Assembly (NCBI GenBank): GCA_965224525.1 | Contig: OZ245050.1 | Span: 2,728,001 to 2,792,000, forward strand | DNA length: 64,000 nucleotides | From: Granulosicoccus sp036478565 | Lineage (GTDB): Bacteria > Pseudomonadota > Gammaproteobacteria > Granulosicoccales > Granulosicoccaceae | Reading direction: 5' to 3' | In this document: piece by piece, positions 18,869 to 28,940 of the stretch | Position numbering within the stretch: position 1 is the stretch's first letter | Layout: each line of letters begins with the position of its first letter | Notes under the pieces: model-generated | What the model was told of the DNA's origin: nothing | Seen by the model: only the letters and a program-made list of their open reading frames with translations | Database searches by the model: none | Program-made: the position numbers and the translations under genes

Positions 18869-20374
18869 TCACGACTCTGCCACTTTGTTGCCAGCCTTTT
18901 CAGACTGATTGTTGTCTTCGCCAGCTATGGATTGACTGAATTCAGCGACTAGTTCTATGAATGTCTTTGGAGCCAGTTTCCGCATTTCCGAAATTACCAG
19001 CGGTATCGGACTTGATGGCTCATTAACGTGAAAGAATAAATCGATCTCTGCAAGCGCTTTAAGCACTTGCTCGCGGGAACTAATTTTCCCCGACTCCACC
19101 AGGTGACTGGCATCATTCATACTTTCGATCGATGCAATACTATCGGCCAGCACTGAATTTCCATCCTCTGAATTCGCCGCGAAAGTCACAGGTGTTTGCT
19201 CGTCATTCACAGCGGCTGGCTCATTTATGTTGCTTTTTTCAGAATCAGTATCCAACCCCGCATTCACTGGTGTCGGTTGATTTTCACCCGTCAAAAACTG
19301 CCTGTAACTCTCCTCCATTAAATAGGCCAGTGGATTCTTGATTAAAACCGAAAGCGAAGAAGAAAAACTGTCTTTATGTGAGGGGGCAAGATCCTGAACA
19401 AGACCAAAAAACGGTTTTGTTACCATGTCACGAGCACGACATGCCAGTACTGCTACAGGGCTTGCTGGCTCATTGAGTTGGTAATACAAAATTATTTGTG
19501 TAAATATCTCGCTAACCGCCATGCGCGTACGGATACTGGACTTCTGCTCATCCTTATGCATACTCAGCTCAATCACGTCACCAGAAGGCGCTTTTTGATT
19601 TTCAACGCTTTCTGCATCCGTCTCCATGTCTGCAGTTTTTAGACGATCACCGGCATATTCAATAAATCGATCCAGACTGTCGTCAAGTAGCGATGTCAGG
19701 TTTGCCAACGATAACGTCTGCTCGCTACCGCCTTTTTCAACAAATAGAGTTTCAATCGTTGCGCATGCGGCGTTGATTCCTGCAATAGCCTTTGACAATT
19801 CTTGCAGACTTTCCTGGTCACATTCTTTAAATGCACCGCGTATCAATCCATCCTGACATCGAGACTGATCCTCTTCAGAACCGACTACTGTACCTGCTGA
19901 TATATCAAGATCCCGAATCGAATAAGAGCCAATACCCCGTACATCAACTAAAGGCATTCGATAGACCGTATCGATAAATGACGGCTCATCCGAGAGTTCC
20001 CTGAGAATGTTAATTCTGCCGTAAAAGGGATCATCGGGATCGTCTGGATCGGGCAGTGGATAAAGCGTATCCCATTGTTCTTGCAAATTCTCACTGAGCA
20101 GGGTGAACGCTGAGAACATTCCAACATACCCGTTGAGGCTGGCCTCAGCTTTGATATAGGTGATTAACACAGTTAAATGCATTGGCGAATCATCAAGAAA
20201 CGCAAGCGCTCCTGTGTACACATCCCGCCATTGCGGGGGTTCAGCCGGTATCACAGAATCGCCCATACTACGCTCTGGCTTACCGGCAGAGGCAACTATC
20301 AATGCCTGAAATGTCGGAGAATTTTCAAGCTCCTCCTGACTGCTCCACTGCCGCGCTATCCGCCCCACCCTCAT
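18869..20374 (-). CDS. tssA: T6SS assembly cap protein TssA (ImpA family)
   Basis: 501 residues. The ImpA_N domain spans about 15-110 with VIPAEPPQWRDVYTGALAFL, AEASLNGYVGMFSAFTLLSE and WDTLYPLPDPDDP. Two similar C-terminal blocks occur: YYQLNEPASPVAVLACRARD (about 290) and FFHVNEPSSPIPLVISEMRK (about 450). TssA primes and caps sheath polymerisation. The protein starts about 15 residues shorter than usual: ATG 20374 is the only start before an in-frame TAA at 20395-20393, and the usual PCGEDL motif is replaced by SSQEEL. It heads the leftward operon and is divergent from tagH. Confidence 0.9.
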   Translation of the reverse strand: MRVGRIARQWSSQEELENSPTFQALIVASAGKPERSMGDSVIPAEPPQWRDVYTGALAFLDDSPMHLTVLITYIKAEASLNGYVGMFSAFTLLSENLQEQWDTLYPLPDPDDPDDPFYGRINILRELSDEPSFIDTVYRMPLVDVRGIGSYSIRDLDISAGTVVGSEEDQSRCQDGLIRGAFKECDQESLQELSKAIAGINAACATIETLFVEKGGSEQTLSLANLTSLLDDSLDRFIEYAGDRLKTADMETDAESVENQKAPSGDVIELSMHKDEQKSSIRTRMAVSEIFTQIILYYQLNEPASPVAVLACRARDMVTKPFFGLVQDLAPSHKDSFSSSLSVLIKNPLAYLMEESYRQFLTGENQPTPVNAGLDTDSEKSNINEPAAVNDEQTPVTFAANSEDGNSVLADSIASIESMNDASHLVESGKISSREQVLKALAEIDLFFHVNEPSSPIPLVISEMRKLAPKTFIELVAEFSQSIAGEDNNQSEKAGNKVAES

Positions 20375-20654
20375 ATCCTCGCCACAGTTGCATTAACCCG
20401 GCATACGCACATCGCACACCGATACCAAGTAGCTTTTTACCCTAGTAGGCATGCAAATAGTTGCCGACTAGCTGAAAGTAGAGGGCAGAAATACTCATCG
20501 AATTCACCAAAGCGGTCTCTTTTTCATTAGTCTTTGTTCTACTTGACGCACATCGGCTTACTATGTTTTTTCTCGACGTAACCAGAAGTACTGTTGATTT
20601 AGACCAGGCAGGCAGCATGGTGTGTGTTTTTCAATTCTCAGGTTCGAGAAAATC
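20375..20654. promoter_or_regulatory. Divergent intergenic region between tssA and tagH
   Basis: These 280 bases should contain the promoters of both T6SS blocks. A TTGACG hexamer at 20543-20548 points toward tagH but lacks a -10 at normal spacing. No convincing sigma-70 or sigma-54 pair is seen for either direction, and the hcp/vgrG palindrome is absent. Confidence 0.35.
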
Positions 20655-21947
20655 ATGCAGATGACGCTCCGAATCCGATCCTATTGTGGGCAGCCGGTTG
20701 ACAACTCTAATACTCAATCGTTTGTAGATTTCCCGGTGATAATTGGCCGTTCGTCATCCTGCGACTATGTCTTGAACGATGCCAGCAAATATATTTCTTC
20801 AAATCACGCAGTCATAACCGTTGAAAGTGGTATCCCACAAATTCAGGATACCAGTGCAAATGGTGTGTACCTTAATGGAGACAATAACGCCATTGGCCGT
20901 GGAAACAGATCAACGCTTTCACACACCGACTCAATTGCTCTTGGGGACTATTGCCTGATCATTGAGCTTAACGACACTGTTTCCAATGACAACGAAGATC
21001 CATTCCTGGGTTTCGATTCCCTCGCTAATGATGCTGTGACCCGAACAGACAACCCTTATGATCCGTTTCAAGGTGAAGAACCTGACTGGACGCCGCCATC
21101 ATCTGTAGACGAGTCAGCGGACATTATGAACCTGAATTATAAGCAGTCTGAATCAGGCGGATCGCTCAATCCTGGATCACATGAAGATATCGCTCAGACT
21201 GACAGTTTTGATGATTGGCCAGTCGACTGGGACTGTAAACAGGACAGAAACGATTCACTGCATTCCCACTCCAGGGCAACACAGATGAGTGCGACACCCG
21301 TGAAACCACAGGCAACGCCTGTCAGACCTTTACAACAATTACCTTATCAGAATGAATCGGGTCACTTGCTAGAGTCGTTTTACAAAGCTGCCGGTCTTGA
21401 CCCTTCATGTTTTGAGACGCTCAATGATAGCGAGGTACTGGCAAACACAGGAAAGTTGCTTAATCTGGCTATCACAGGATTGATGACTCTGCTGCACTCA
21501 CGTAAGGAACTAAAACATGCCATGCGTAGCGACCTGACGTCACTTTCCAAAGCCGACAACAACCCTTTAAAGTTTTCGCATAATGCAGAGGAAGCCATTT
21601 TAAAATTATTATCAGAAAACTCCGGTTTTGGGTACCTGTCCTCGGAGAAGGCAATGAACCAGGCAGTTGAAGATCTGAAGCTTCATCAACTGGCCATGCT
21701 GGACGGTATGAAGGCCGCAGCAAGCTCTACTCTTGATGAGTTTGACCCAAGAACTATTGCAATCAAACTGGAGAAAAAACACCCTATTGCGGCAACAATC
21801 CCCATGAAAAGGGAAGCCGAACTGTGGCGCTTGTTTCAGGATCATTACGCACAAATCCGAAGTGACGCAATTGACGACTTCGATGCGATGTTCAGTCGCG
21901 AGTTCAGAAAAGCCTATGAAAAAAGAATTTACAGGAAAAAGAAATGA
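20655..21947 (+). CDS. tagH: T6SS FHA-domain protein TagH/Fha
   Basis: 430 residues from ATG 20655 (a GTG at 20622 in the same frame gives a longer, less likely start; ATG 20661 is a shorter one). The N-terminal FHA domain has the phosphothreonine-binding motifs GRSSSCDYVL, SSNHAVI and SANGVYLNG. A long acidic linker follows, then the TagH C-terminal domain with LLNLAITGLMTLLHSRKELK, NPLKFSHNAEEAILKLL and LWRLFQDHYAQIRSDAIDDF. In H1-type systems Fha is phosphorylated by PpkA and promotes T6SS assembly. tssJ overlaps its stop by 4 bases. Confidence 0.92.
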   Translation: MQMTLRIRSYCGQPVDNSNTQSFVDFPVIIGRSSSCDYVLNDASKYISSNHAVITVESGIPQIQDTSANGVYLNGDNNAIGRGNRSTLSHTDSIALGDYCLIIELNDTVSNDNEDPFLGFDSLANDAVTRTDNPYDPFQGEEPDWTPPSSVDESADIMNLNYKQSESGGSLNPGSHEDIAQTDSFDDWPVDWDCKQDRNDSLHSHSRATQMSATPVKPQATPVRPLQQLPYQNESGHLLESFYKAAGLDPSCFETLNDSEVLANTGKLLNLAITGLMTLLHSRKELKHAMRSDLTSLSKADNNPLKFSHNAEEAILKLLSENSGFGYLSSEKAMNQAVEDLKLHQLAMLDGMKAAASSTLDEFDPRTIAIKLEKKHPIAATIPMKREAELWRLFQDHYAQIRSDAIDDFDAMFSREFRKAYEKRIYRKKK

Positions 21948-22588
21948 GTGGAACTTCCGAACCAGCCATGACCAGCATACGTGCTCCCTATACTAACTCT
22001 TGTTCTTCAATCGGAGCAGATTACTCAAAATCAAAGTTATTTACTCATAAATATGTTGTACCAATGACAAGAAAGTATTTGATACTGTTATTTTTGTCTC
22101 TCATTGCGTTTTCACTGACCGGCTGTGGGTTGCTGCAAAAAATCGGCATATTGCCTTCACCACCTGAATCTGTCGTACCAGCTTTGGAAGTGCCTCTTTC
22201 GCAACAAACGATGATTACCACTCTCGAGATAACAGCGGAAGTTAATATTAACCTGGATACAAACTCCCGTCCTTCTCCGGTAAAAGTCCGAGTATTTCTT
22301 ACTGAGCCCGGGATAGATCTTAAATCACACACTATCGAAGATATATTCGAACTAAGCGGCACCGAACTCAGCGCTACGCCCAGGGCTACGACTGTAATAC
22401 GACCTGGAGCCAGCACCTCAATGACCTTAACCGGCGTTAAATCTGAAACCCAACTATCAATAGCAGTGGCATACCGAGAACCGTATAAAACCCAATGGAT
22501 AGTCACTCACCAAATGAAGAGTAATGATTCAGTACAAATTAGTGCGCGCATTACAGAGTTTGAGGTGTCTTTTAACAATGAAATTTAG
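21944..22588 (+). CDS. tssJ: T6SS outer-membrane lipoprotein TssJ
   Basis: TssJ anchors TssM at the outer membrane. The recognisable protein begins MTRKYLILLFLSLIAFSLTG with Cys in the lipobox SLTGC, then a beta-sandwich with TLEITAEVNINLDTNSRPSP, VRVFLTEPGIDLK and SIAVAYREPYKTQW. ATG 21944 has a good AGGA site and overlaps the tagH stop (ATGA), giving 214 residues with about 40 residues ahead of the signal peptide. ATG 22064 gives a normal 174-residue lipoprotein but lacks a ribosome site. The long start is listed because of its ribosome site and coupling; which one makes the lipoprotein is unresolved. Confidence 0.85.
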   Translation: MSGTSEPAMTSIRAPYTNSCSSIGADYSKSKLFTHKYVVPMTRKYLILLFLSLIAFSLTGCGLLQKIGILPSPPESVVPALEVPLSQQTMITTLEITAEVNINLDTNSRPSPVKVRVFLTEPGIDLKSHTIEDIFELSGTELSATPRATTVIRPGASTSMTLTGVKSETQLSIAVAYREPYKTQWIVTHQMKSNDSVQISARITEFEVSFNNEI

Positions 22589-22677
22589 CATACATTTTAT
22601 CGTCACCCCAGATACCCACCTGTGATCACATAAAACCTACTAGACCAAACCGGCAATTACTTGAGTGGAGCCAACCA

Positions 22678-24012
22678 GTGCATAAGAATAATCGTACGAT
22701 CTGGACCGAGGGAATGTTTCTTGGGCCACATCACTTCCAACAACATGATCGCTTTATCCTTAACACGATTGCAGGGGTTAGCCGTGGAATCAGTAACTTC
22801 CCTTATGGATTGATGCAATATGAAATAGACGCAAGTGCACTTGTGGAAGGGAATTTTTCACTGCTGTCAGCTTCCGGTATATTTTCCGATGGCACACCGT
22901 TCTCTCTACCAGATGATGGTGCCTTGCCCGATCCATTGGAGATAGGTGAAGACATACGAAACAAGCAGATATCTCTGGCAATTCCTTACGAGTCTCTTGC
23001 AGAAAAAGACGTTGCCGAATCCAGATTACTCGACTCTTTTTCACGATGCCTTTTGCACGATCAAATAATCAATGACAGGCAGAGCCTGGATTCTGACTCG
23101 GAAGAAACCGTATTTACAGGAGGCCTATGGACCCGGCTAGTAATTGAGGACGCAGAACAGACTGCATATCACACGATACCATTGGCACGCATTAGCGAGC
23201 GACGCAGTGACGGTAGCATTCATTTGGACAGTTCATTTTTCTGCTGTGCCATGTCTCTTCACGCTTCAGCCCCGTTGCAATCGATCTGTAGAGATATTCA
23301 TGCGCTGTTAAAGCAGCGCGCGGCAGAACTGGCAAGTCAGCTAGGTCAGCCCAGCGCTGGCGATACATCCCAACTTTTGCAGTTTATGTTGTTACAAATA
23401 ATCAACCGAGTCCAGCCGCTACTAAATCATTCCATGTCAGTTGCCACGCATCCCGAACAACTTTTTCGTGAATTTCTCCAAATCGCTGGAGAGTTCGCAA
23501 CAATCACCAATAGCACAAGACTGTGTCCGGAGCTTCCTGATTATATCCATCGGGACCAAAGCGCTTCATTCGAGCCCTTGGTCAACAGCATTAGAGGCAG
23601 CCTGAACTGGATTCCTGATTCGACCACCGAATCCATTCCTGTCAAACATATCAAGGCAGGAATCCATACTGCCACAGTCGGAAATCGTGATCTGTTTACC
23701 TCTGCTCGATTCATACTAGCTGCACGGGCTCGCGTTACGCCAGACGAACTAGCAAGACTATTTCCACAGCAAACTACTATTTCGTCTAAATCCAAGCTTA
23801 AAGGTCTTGTACAAGCGCAAAGTCAGGGTATAAAACTAAAGCATCTGGTTACAGTTCCAAATAGCATTCCAATGTATGACAATTATGTGTATTTCGAAAT
23901 TCAACAAGATGATCCGACATGGCGGGAGGTTGCCGTATCCGGCGATATCGCCATGCATATATCTGGAAATTACGCAGATCTGCAATTGCAACTCTGGACG
24001 ATCTCGAAATGA
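22678..24012 (+). CDS. tssK: T6SS baseplate-membrane linker TssK
   Basis: 444 residues starting at GTG 22678, preceded by GGAG 7 bases upstream. The N-terminal signature WTEGMFLGPHHFQQHDRF is diagnostic of TssK/VasE. Other family features are LPDDGALPDPLEIGEDIRN and YDNYVYFEIQQDDPTW near the C-terminus. TssK trimers connect the TssEFG wedge to TssL and TssM. Its stop overlaps the tssL start (ATGA). Confidence 0.95.
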   Translation: MHKNNRTIWTEGMFLGPHHFQQHDRFILNTIAGVSRGISNFPYGLMQYEIDASALVEGNFSLLSASGIFSDGTPFSLPDDGALPDPLEIGEDIRNKQISLAIPYESLAEKDVAESRLLDSFSRCLLHDQIINDRQSLDSDSEETVFTGGLWTRLVIEDAEQTAYHTIPLARISERRSDGSIHLDSSFFCCAMSLHASAPLQSICRDIHALLKQRAAELASQLGQPSAGDTSQLLQFMLLQIINRVQPLLNHSMSVATHPEQLFREFLQIAGEFATITNSTRLCPELPDYIHRDQSASFEPLVNSIRGSLNWIPDSTTESIPVKHIKAGIHTATVGNRDLFTSARFILAARARVTPDELARLFPQQTTISSKSKLKGLVQAQSQGIKLKHLVTVPNSIPMYDNYVYFEIQQDDPTWREVAVSGDIAMHISGNYADLQLQLWTISK

Positions 24013-25340
24013 AAGATGATCCATTTTCCACTGATGAGGATGACCGAACCGTCTTGCAGCCAGGCAGCTCCCACAAGCCTACGCCTGATTTATCAAACAA
24101 ACAACATGACAACTCACCTCATGAGAACCACATTAGCCTTTCAGCGCCAGGTAGCGTGCCACTATACGGCGGCATCAATAAACTGGAACAAGCAGCATCA
24201 CGATTGCTTCCATTGATTGTCACTTTGAAAAACTCCTCATCACATCCCGCGCCCGAACAACTGCGGAACAGCTTGATACGAGAGCTTGATGAATTTAAGA
24301 AACAAGCCAGGCATATTCTGAAAGATCCAAAAAAGGCTACCCAAGCCAGCTATGTCATGTGCACAGTGCTCGACGAGGCAGCCATGAACACGCCCTGGGG
24401 ACATCAGGCTAACTGGTCGCAACATAACTTGTTATCTACTTTTCACAACGAGGTTGCTGGCGGTCAAAAATTCTTTGCGCTGCTCAAAGTATTAGGAAAA
24501 GAACCAGGGAAAAATATTGATCTCCTTGAGCTAATGTATGTCTGCCTGTCTCTTGGCTATGAAGGATCATATCGAATAGCAAATAATGGCCAGGAAACCC
24601 TGATTAAAGTTAGAAACTGGGTTTATGAAACAATACGTTCTGTACGTGATCAACCGATAACTACACTATCAGAAAGCTGGCATGGTAGTGATATACAGGA
24701 ACGTAAACTGTCACGTCTTACACCTCTTTGGGTTCTGTCTGCAGCCGCACTCGGACTTGCATCTGTCATATACATGTCTCTAAGAATCAACCTCAGCAGC
24801 AGGGCCGACAACACAATCAGCACCTTTTGGAATGTAAAGGCAGAAGAACTGTCTATTCGGAGTGTTGTGCCTCTGGCAAAGCCACGAATCAAGGCAACTG
24901 TAATAAATCAACATGCCACATCCCTGACTCAACTACTGAGCAGCGACATAGAATCAGGTCTATTGGAGGTTATCGAGACATTTGATATGGGTAAAATCCG
25001 CCTAAAAGGCAGTAGCCTGTTTTCATCCGGTCGCGCTGATATTGGCAGTAGCTATTCCGCGCTAATTAATAATATTGCCAGCGCACTTAACAAATTTGAT
25101 GGCAAAATTCTTGTTATCGGTCACTCTGACAATATACCAGTTAGAACGGGCAGATACCCTTCTAACCTGGAGCTCTCACGCGCACGCGCTCAGTCAGTTG
25201 TTAATCTTTTATCCGGGCTGTTGATCGACAAAGCACGTCTTGTGGCGGAAGGTCGAGGCAGCATGGAGCCTATTGCGAACAATGAAACGAAAGAAGGCAG
25301 AGATCAGAATCGGCGAGTTGAAATCAACATATTTTATTAG
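24009..25340 (+). CDS. tssL: T6SS inner-membrane protein TssL with OmpA-like C-terminus
   Basis: 443 residues from ATG 24009, which overlaps the tssK stop by 4 bases. After an acidic tail of about 50 residues comes the IcmH/DotU domain with YVMCTVLDEAAMNTPWG and FFALLKVLGKEPGKNIDLLE. One membrane segment, LWVLSAAALGLASVIYMSL, lies at about 240. The C-terminal OmpA/MotB peptidoglycan-binding domain has IGHSDNIPVRTGRYPSNLEL and SRARAQSVVNLL from about 370. TssL is part of the TssJLM membrane complex. This version carries its own cell-wall anchor, so no separate TagL is needed. Confidence 0.94.
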   Translation: MKDDPFSTDEDDRTVLQPGSSHKPTPDLSNKQHDNSPHENHISLSAPGSVPLYGGINKLEQAASRLLPLIVTLKNSSSHPAPEQLRNSLIRELDEFKKQARHILKDPKKATQASYVMCTVLDEAAMNTPWGHQANWSQHNLLSTFHNEVAGGQKFFALLKVLGKEPGKNIDLLELMYVCLSLGYEGSYRIANNGQETLIKVRNWVYETIRSVRDQPITTLSESWHGSDIQERKLSRLTPLWVLSAAALGLASVIYMSLRINLSSRADNTISTFWNVKAEELSIRSVVPLAKPRIKATVINQHATSLTQLLSSDIESGLLEVIETFDMGKIRLKGSSLFSSGRADIGSSYSALINNIASALNKFDGKILVIGHSDNIPVRTGRYPSNLELSRARAQSVVNLLSGLLIDKARLVAEGRGSMEPIANNETKEGRDQNRRVEINIFY

Positions 25341-25403
25341 TCCCGTGTTTACTCAAACCGAATAGCCCACTAGAGAACCAACAAGGAAATACCCCGACAC
25401 ACT

Positions 25404-28400
25404 ATGGCAAGTCTTGTAAAACTGCTGAAGAACCGATTGTTCATTGCCTTCATTGGTATTCTATTTCTGTCCCTGTTCATCTGGTTTGCTGGCCCATTAC
25501 TTGGCTTTAACGGGCAAGCACCTCTAGAAAGTAGTCGTAGTCGAGTTATTGCAATAGTCAGTCTATCTTTTATTTGGGCATTCAGTGCAATCATTCGTTT
25601 TATGCGTTCTCGAAAGAAAAACAAGCAAATGCTTGACTCACTTCTGGATGATGCACTATCACCATCAGATGAAGAGTCTTCTGAAGAGCTGGAAATACTG
25701 AAGGAAAAAATGGAGGACGCGGTCAACACACTGAAGCGTTTAAATTTATCCAAAAGTGGTGGAAACAGATTTGTCTACGAAATGCCCTGGTATACAATTA
25801 TCGGGCCGCCAGGCGCAGGAAAAACAACACTGCTCAGTAATTCAGGTTTGGAATTTCCACTGGAAGAGAAGCACGGAAAACTCTCAATAAAAGGCGTTGG
25901 AGGCACACGAAATTGCGATTGGTGGTTTACCGATCAAGCTGTGCTTCTGGACACTGCTGGACGCTATACTACGCAAGACAGCAATACATCCGTTGACAAA
26001 CATGCATGGGATAATTTCCTTGAACTACTAAAAACCACACGCGGTAGAAGGCCAATAAACGGAGTCCTCATCGCACTCAGTATTCAGGACATCGTCCAAT
26101 CAGATGAAGACACTTTAAAACAAACAGCAAAGCTAATTCGCAGTCGAATTGACGAACTCTACAGCAAGCTATGTGTTACCCCGCCCGTTTATCTACTTAT
26201 TACAAAATGTGACCTTTTAGCTGGATTTAATGAGTATTTCTCAGACTTGGACAAAGATGGTCGGCAACAGGTTTGGGGGTTTACCTTGCCGCTGGATTGC
26301 GACAACTCTCAACTGGCCACAAGTACTCAGCTCGATGCACTGGAACATACAACCAAGTTACAAAGCATTGACAAACTTCACCGGGAGCTTAGCCGTAAAA
26401 ACCGAGAGATGATTTATAGCTTTCCTATGCAATTTTCGGCAATACAGTCAAAAACAAGAAATTTTATCTCGTACCTCACAGTCCAATCCAGGCTTCAGGA
26501 AAACGTATTGTTTCGAGGGGCGTATTTTACCAGCGCGACCCAATCCGGGTCTGTACTGGACCAGGTCATTGAAACAGTATCCCGGAGTTTTGGGATCAAT
26601 GAGTTTTCTTCATCAAATCAGGCTTCCACTGGCAAAAGTTTTTTTATCAATAAATTACTTCGCGACGTCGTATTCAAAGAGTCGGGGTTGGTAGGTACCA
26701 ACATGAAAACCGAAAGGCGACATGGGAAATTGCAGTTACTTGCAGGATCCGTCATCGGACTGTTGCTATTGAGTACTATCGGATTCTGGACCGGCAGTTT
26801 CCTTAAAAACAAGACAGCTCTGCATCGAATCGAAGAAGATGCGATCGTGCTACGCAATGGCCTGCTTGAGCTACCGTCAGACAAACTTGATTTATTCGAC
26901 GTCAACAAAATACTAAATGATGCGAATGCGCTTACGTTTGCATCCGGTAGCGCACAGTCAGGGGAAAGTGGTTTTATAAGTAAACATGCTGGCCTATATC
27001 AAGGAAATAATGTTGATGAACTCGCCAATCGGAAATATGATGACCTGTTAATAGACATACTTCTGCCTCGTTTGATGGTGCGACTTGAACAACAGATGCA
27101 CGCGGAGAGCGACAATAGTGAATTTCTCTTTGAGGCGTTGAAAACCTATCAGATGATCGACAATCGAGATCACTTTGAATCAGATTCAATTGTCGGTTGG
27201 TTTAACTTTGATATCGATTCTAATCTTCCAAGCGACACTACAAGCAGTATTCGCAATTCTCTGAAAAAACATATCAACCGACTATTTCGAGAGCAACCGT
27301 ACCGTATGCCCCGCCCTCTCGATTCAAAGCTAATCACGCAGTTTCAAACAATGGCGGCTGAAGTGTCTATCGATCAGCGAGCCTACAACCGTATACGCAA
27401 AGTAACAAAAGGCAGTCAAAATTCTTATTTTCGATTGACTACCAACGCGGGCCCGGCTGTACCTATCACTTTTTCGCGTATCGATGATGTCTCGCTCGAT
27501 CAAAGTATCCCTGATTTTTTCACGCTCGACGGTTTTCATAAAGTGTTCCTGCCAGCCAGTAAGAATATCAGTAGTACATTGGCACTTGATAATTGGGTCC
27601 TTGGCGATGCAGTCCTTGCCGCCACTCATACACTTACACAGGACGAGCTACAAAATTCAGTAAAACAGAAATACTATGCAGAATATATTGATACGTGGAT
27701 AACTCTTATCGATTCAATTCGCTTGAAACCTGTTGATGGGCTACAGAACGCATCAGAATTTATTTCTCTGATTACAGATCTTGACTCACCCCTAAAACAG
27801 CTACTGATTTTGATCAGTGAGCAGACCAGACTGACTCGCCCTCAACAATTTGAATTAGAAGATAAAAATCAACCTGAAGCAACCTCTCGAGAAACAGAGC
27901 TGGGTGAAATATTAAAGGATAAATCAGCAACTACAGAAGAAATTGGAGAAATAGAAATAGACTCTGTGACCTCTAAATTCGAGTCTCTACATCAGTTAAC
28001 AGCTAGCTGGGAAACCAATGAATCACGTCTTGACCAGATTTTGTTGCAGCTATCAGAAATCAACCAACAACTTTTGCCTATGTCGCAAAGCCCAACTGGA
28101 ACGATTAATCCGCAGTTGAATAGTGATCTGGCCATCACGATGCAAAAACTCACAACAAAATCCTCTCGACTTCCAGACCCCCTGGCGACGTTAATCAGCG
28201 GCCTGACCAATGAAATCAGTGATGTTGTTGGCGGCGGCTTTTGTCAGCAACTCAATACAGCCTGGAAAACTGACGTATACAGCTTTTACAAGAGAGCGAT
28301 AAGTAACCGTTACCCTGTCAATCGCAGTGGTACCAGTGACATTGCTCTTGTAGACTTTGGTGTATTTTTCGGTCAAGGTGGTGTTGTTGACAAATTTACA

Positions 28401-28940
28401 AACACGTATCTTTCGTCATTGGTATCCAGGACACCCGGCCAGTGGACCTGGATTGGTACAGGTTCTTCGGTTTGTCTATCAGACAATACTCTAAAACAGC
28501 TGGCTTTTGCAGACGACATAAAGAATACGTTCTTTTCGCAGTCCGGCCAGAATCCGTCTTTCCGTTTTGATGTTGTCCCAGAATCGCTGAATATGTCAGC
28601 AGACCTGGATCAACTATTTTTGAACATTGGTGGGAAACAATTGGAGTATTTCCACGGCCCAATCAATGGCACTACTTCATTTAACTGGCCTGGTGACAAT
28701 ACTCAGGTTAGTTTGCGAGTAGAACCGACCATACCTGGTAGCTCGTCAAGCATAAGTATGAGTGGGCCTTGGGCTATATTACACTTGCTTGATCAAGGAA
28801 GCCGTGATGCAAAGCGTGGGATGCTAACAGTGAATTATAATTTTAGCGGCCGGTCATTTTCAATAACCATGGTAACCAGCAGTTTTAACCCATTGAACTC
28901 TGTTGCTCTTCGGAATTTTCGAGCTCCGGAAAACCTATGA
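25404..28940 (+). CDS. tssM: T6SS inner-membrane protein TssM (IcmF)
   Basis: 1178 residues, full length. Two N-terminal membrane segments (about 10-28 and 45-62) precede a cytosolic NTPase-like domain with Walker A GPPGAGKT (134-141) and WWFTDQAVLLDTAGRYTTQD. A third membrane segment lies at about 445-467, followed by the long periplasmic IcmF-related domain. TssM bridges the inner membrane to TssJ. The Walker A motif is intact here. The gene follows tssL by 63 bases and its stop overlaps the tagF start. Confidence 0.95.
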   Translation: MASLVKLLKNRLFIAFIGILFLSLFIWFAGPLLGFNGQAPLESSRSRVIAIVSLSFIWAFSAIIRFMRSRKKNKQMLDSLLDDALSPSDEESSEELEILKEKMEDAVNTLKRLNLSKSGGNRFVYEMPWYTIIGPPGAGKTTLLSNSGLEFPLEEKHGKLSIKGVGGTRNCDWWFTDQAVLLDTAGRYTTQDSNTSVDKHAWDNFLELLKTTRGRRPINGVLIALSIQDIVQSDEDTLKQTAKLIRSRIDELYSKLCVTPPVYLLITKCDLLAGFNEYFSDLDKDGRQQVWGFTLPLDCDNSQLATSTQLDALEHTTKLQSIDKLHRELSRKNREMIYSFPMQFSAIQSKTRNFISYLTVQSRLQENVLFRGAYFTSATQSGSVLDQVIETVSRSFGINEFSSSNQASTGKSFFINKLLRDVVFKESGLVGTNMKTERRHGKLQLLAGSVIGLLLLSTIGFWTGSFLKNKTALHRIEEDAIVLRNGLLELPSDKLDLFDVNKILNDANALTFASGSAQSGESGFISKHAGLYQGNNVDELANRKYDDLLIDILLPRLMVRLEQQMHAESDNSEFLFEALKTYQMIDNRDHFESDSIVGWFNFDIDSNLPSDTTSSIRNSLKKHINRLFREQPYRMPRPLDSKLITQFQTMAAEVSIDQRAYNRIRKVTKGSQNSYFRLTTNAGPAVPITFSRIDDVSLDQSIPDFFTLDGFHKVFLPASKNISSTLALDNWVLGDAVLAATHTLTQDELQNSVKQKYYAEYIDTWITLIDSIRLKPVDGLQNASEFISLITDLDSPLKQLLILISEQTRLTRPQQFELEDKNQPEATSRETELGEILKDKSATTEEIGEIEIDSVTSKFESLHQLTASWETNESRLDQILLQLSEINQQLLPMSQSPTGTINPQLNSDLAITMQKLTTKSSRLPDPLATLISGLTNEISDVVGGGFCQQLNTAWKTDVYSFYKRAISNRYPVNRSGTSDIALVDFGVFFGQGGVVDKFTNTYLSSLVSRTPGQWTWIGTGSSVCLSDNTLKQLAFADDIKNTFFSQSGQNPSFRFDVVPESLNMSADLDQLFLNIGGKQLEYFHGPINGTTSFNWPGDNTQVSLRVEPTIPGSSSSISMSGPWAILHLLDQGSRDAKRGMLTVNYNFSGRSFSITMVTSSFNPLNSVALRNFRAPENL

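Noticed and set aside
20445..20465. Sigma-54-like TCGGCAACTATTTGCATG pointing toward tssA
   Set aside because: GG and GC are 9 bases apart instead of the required 10, and no activator gene is nearby.
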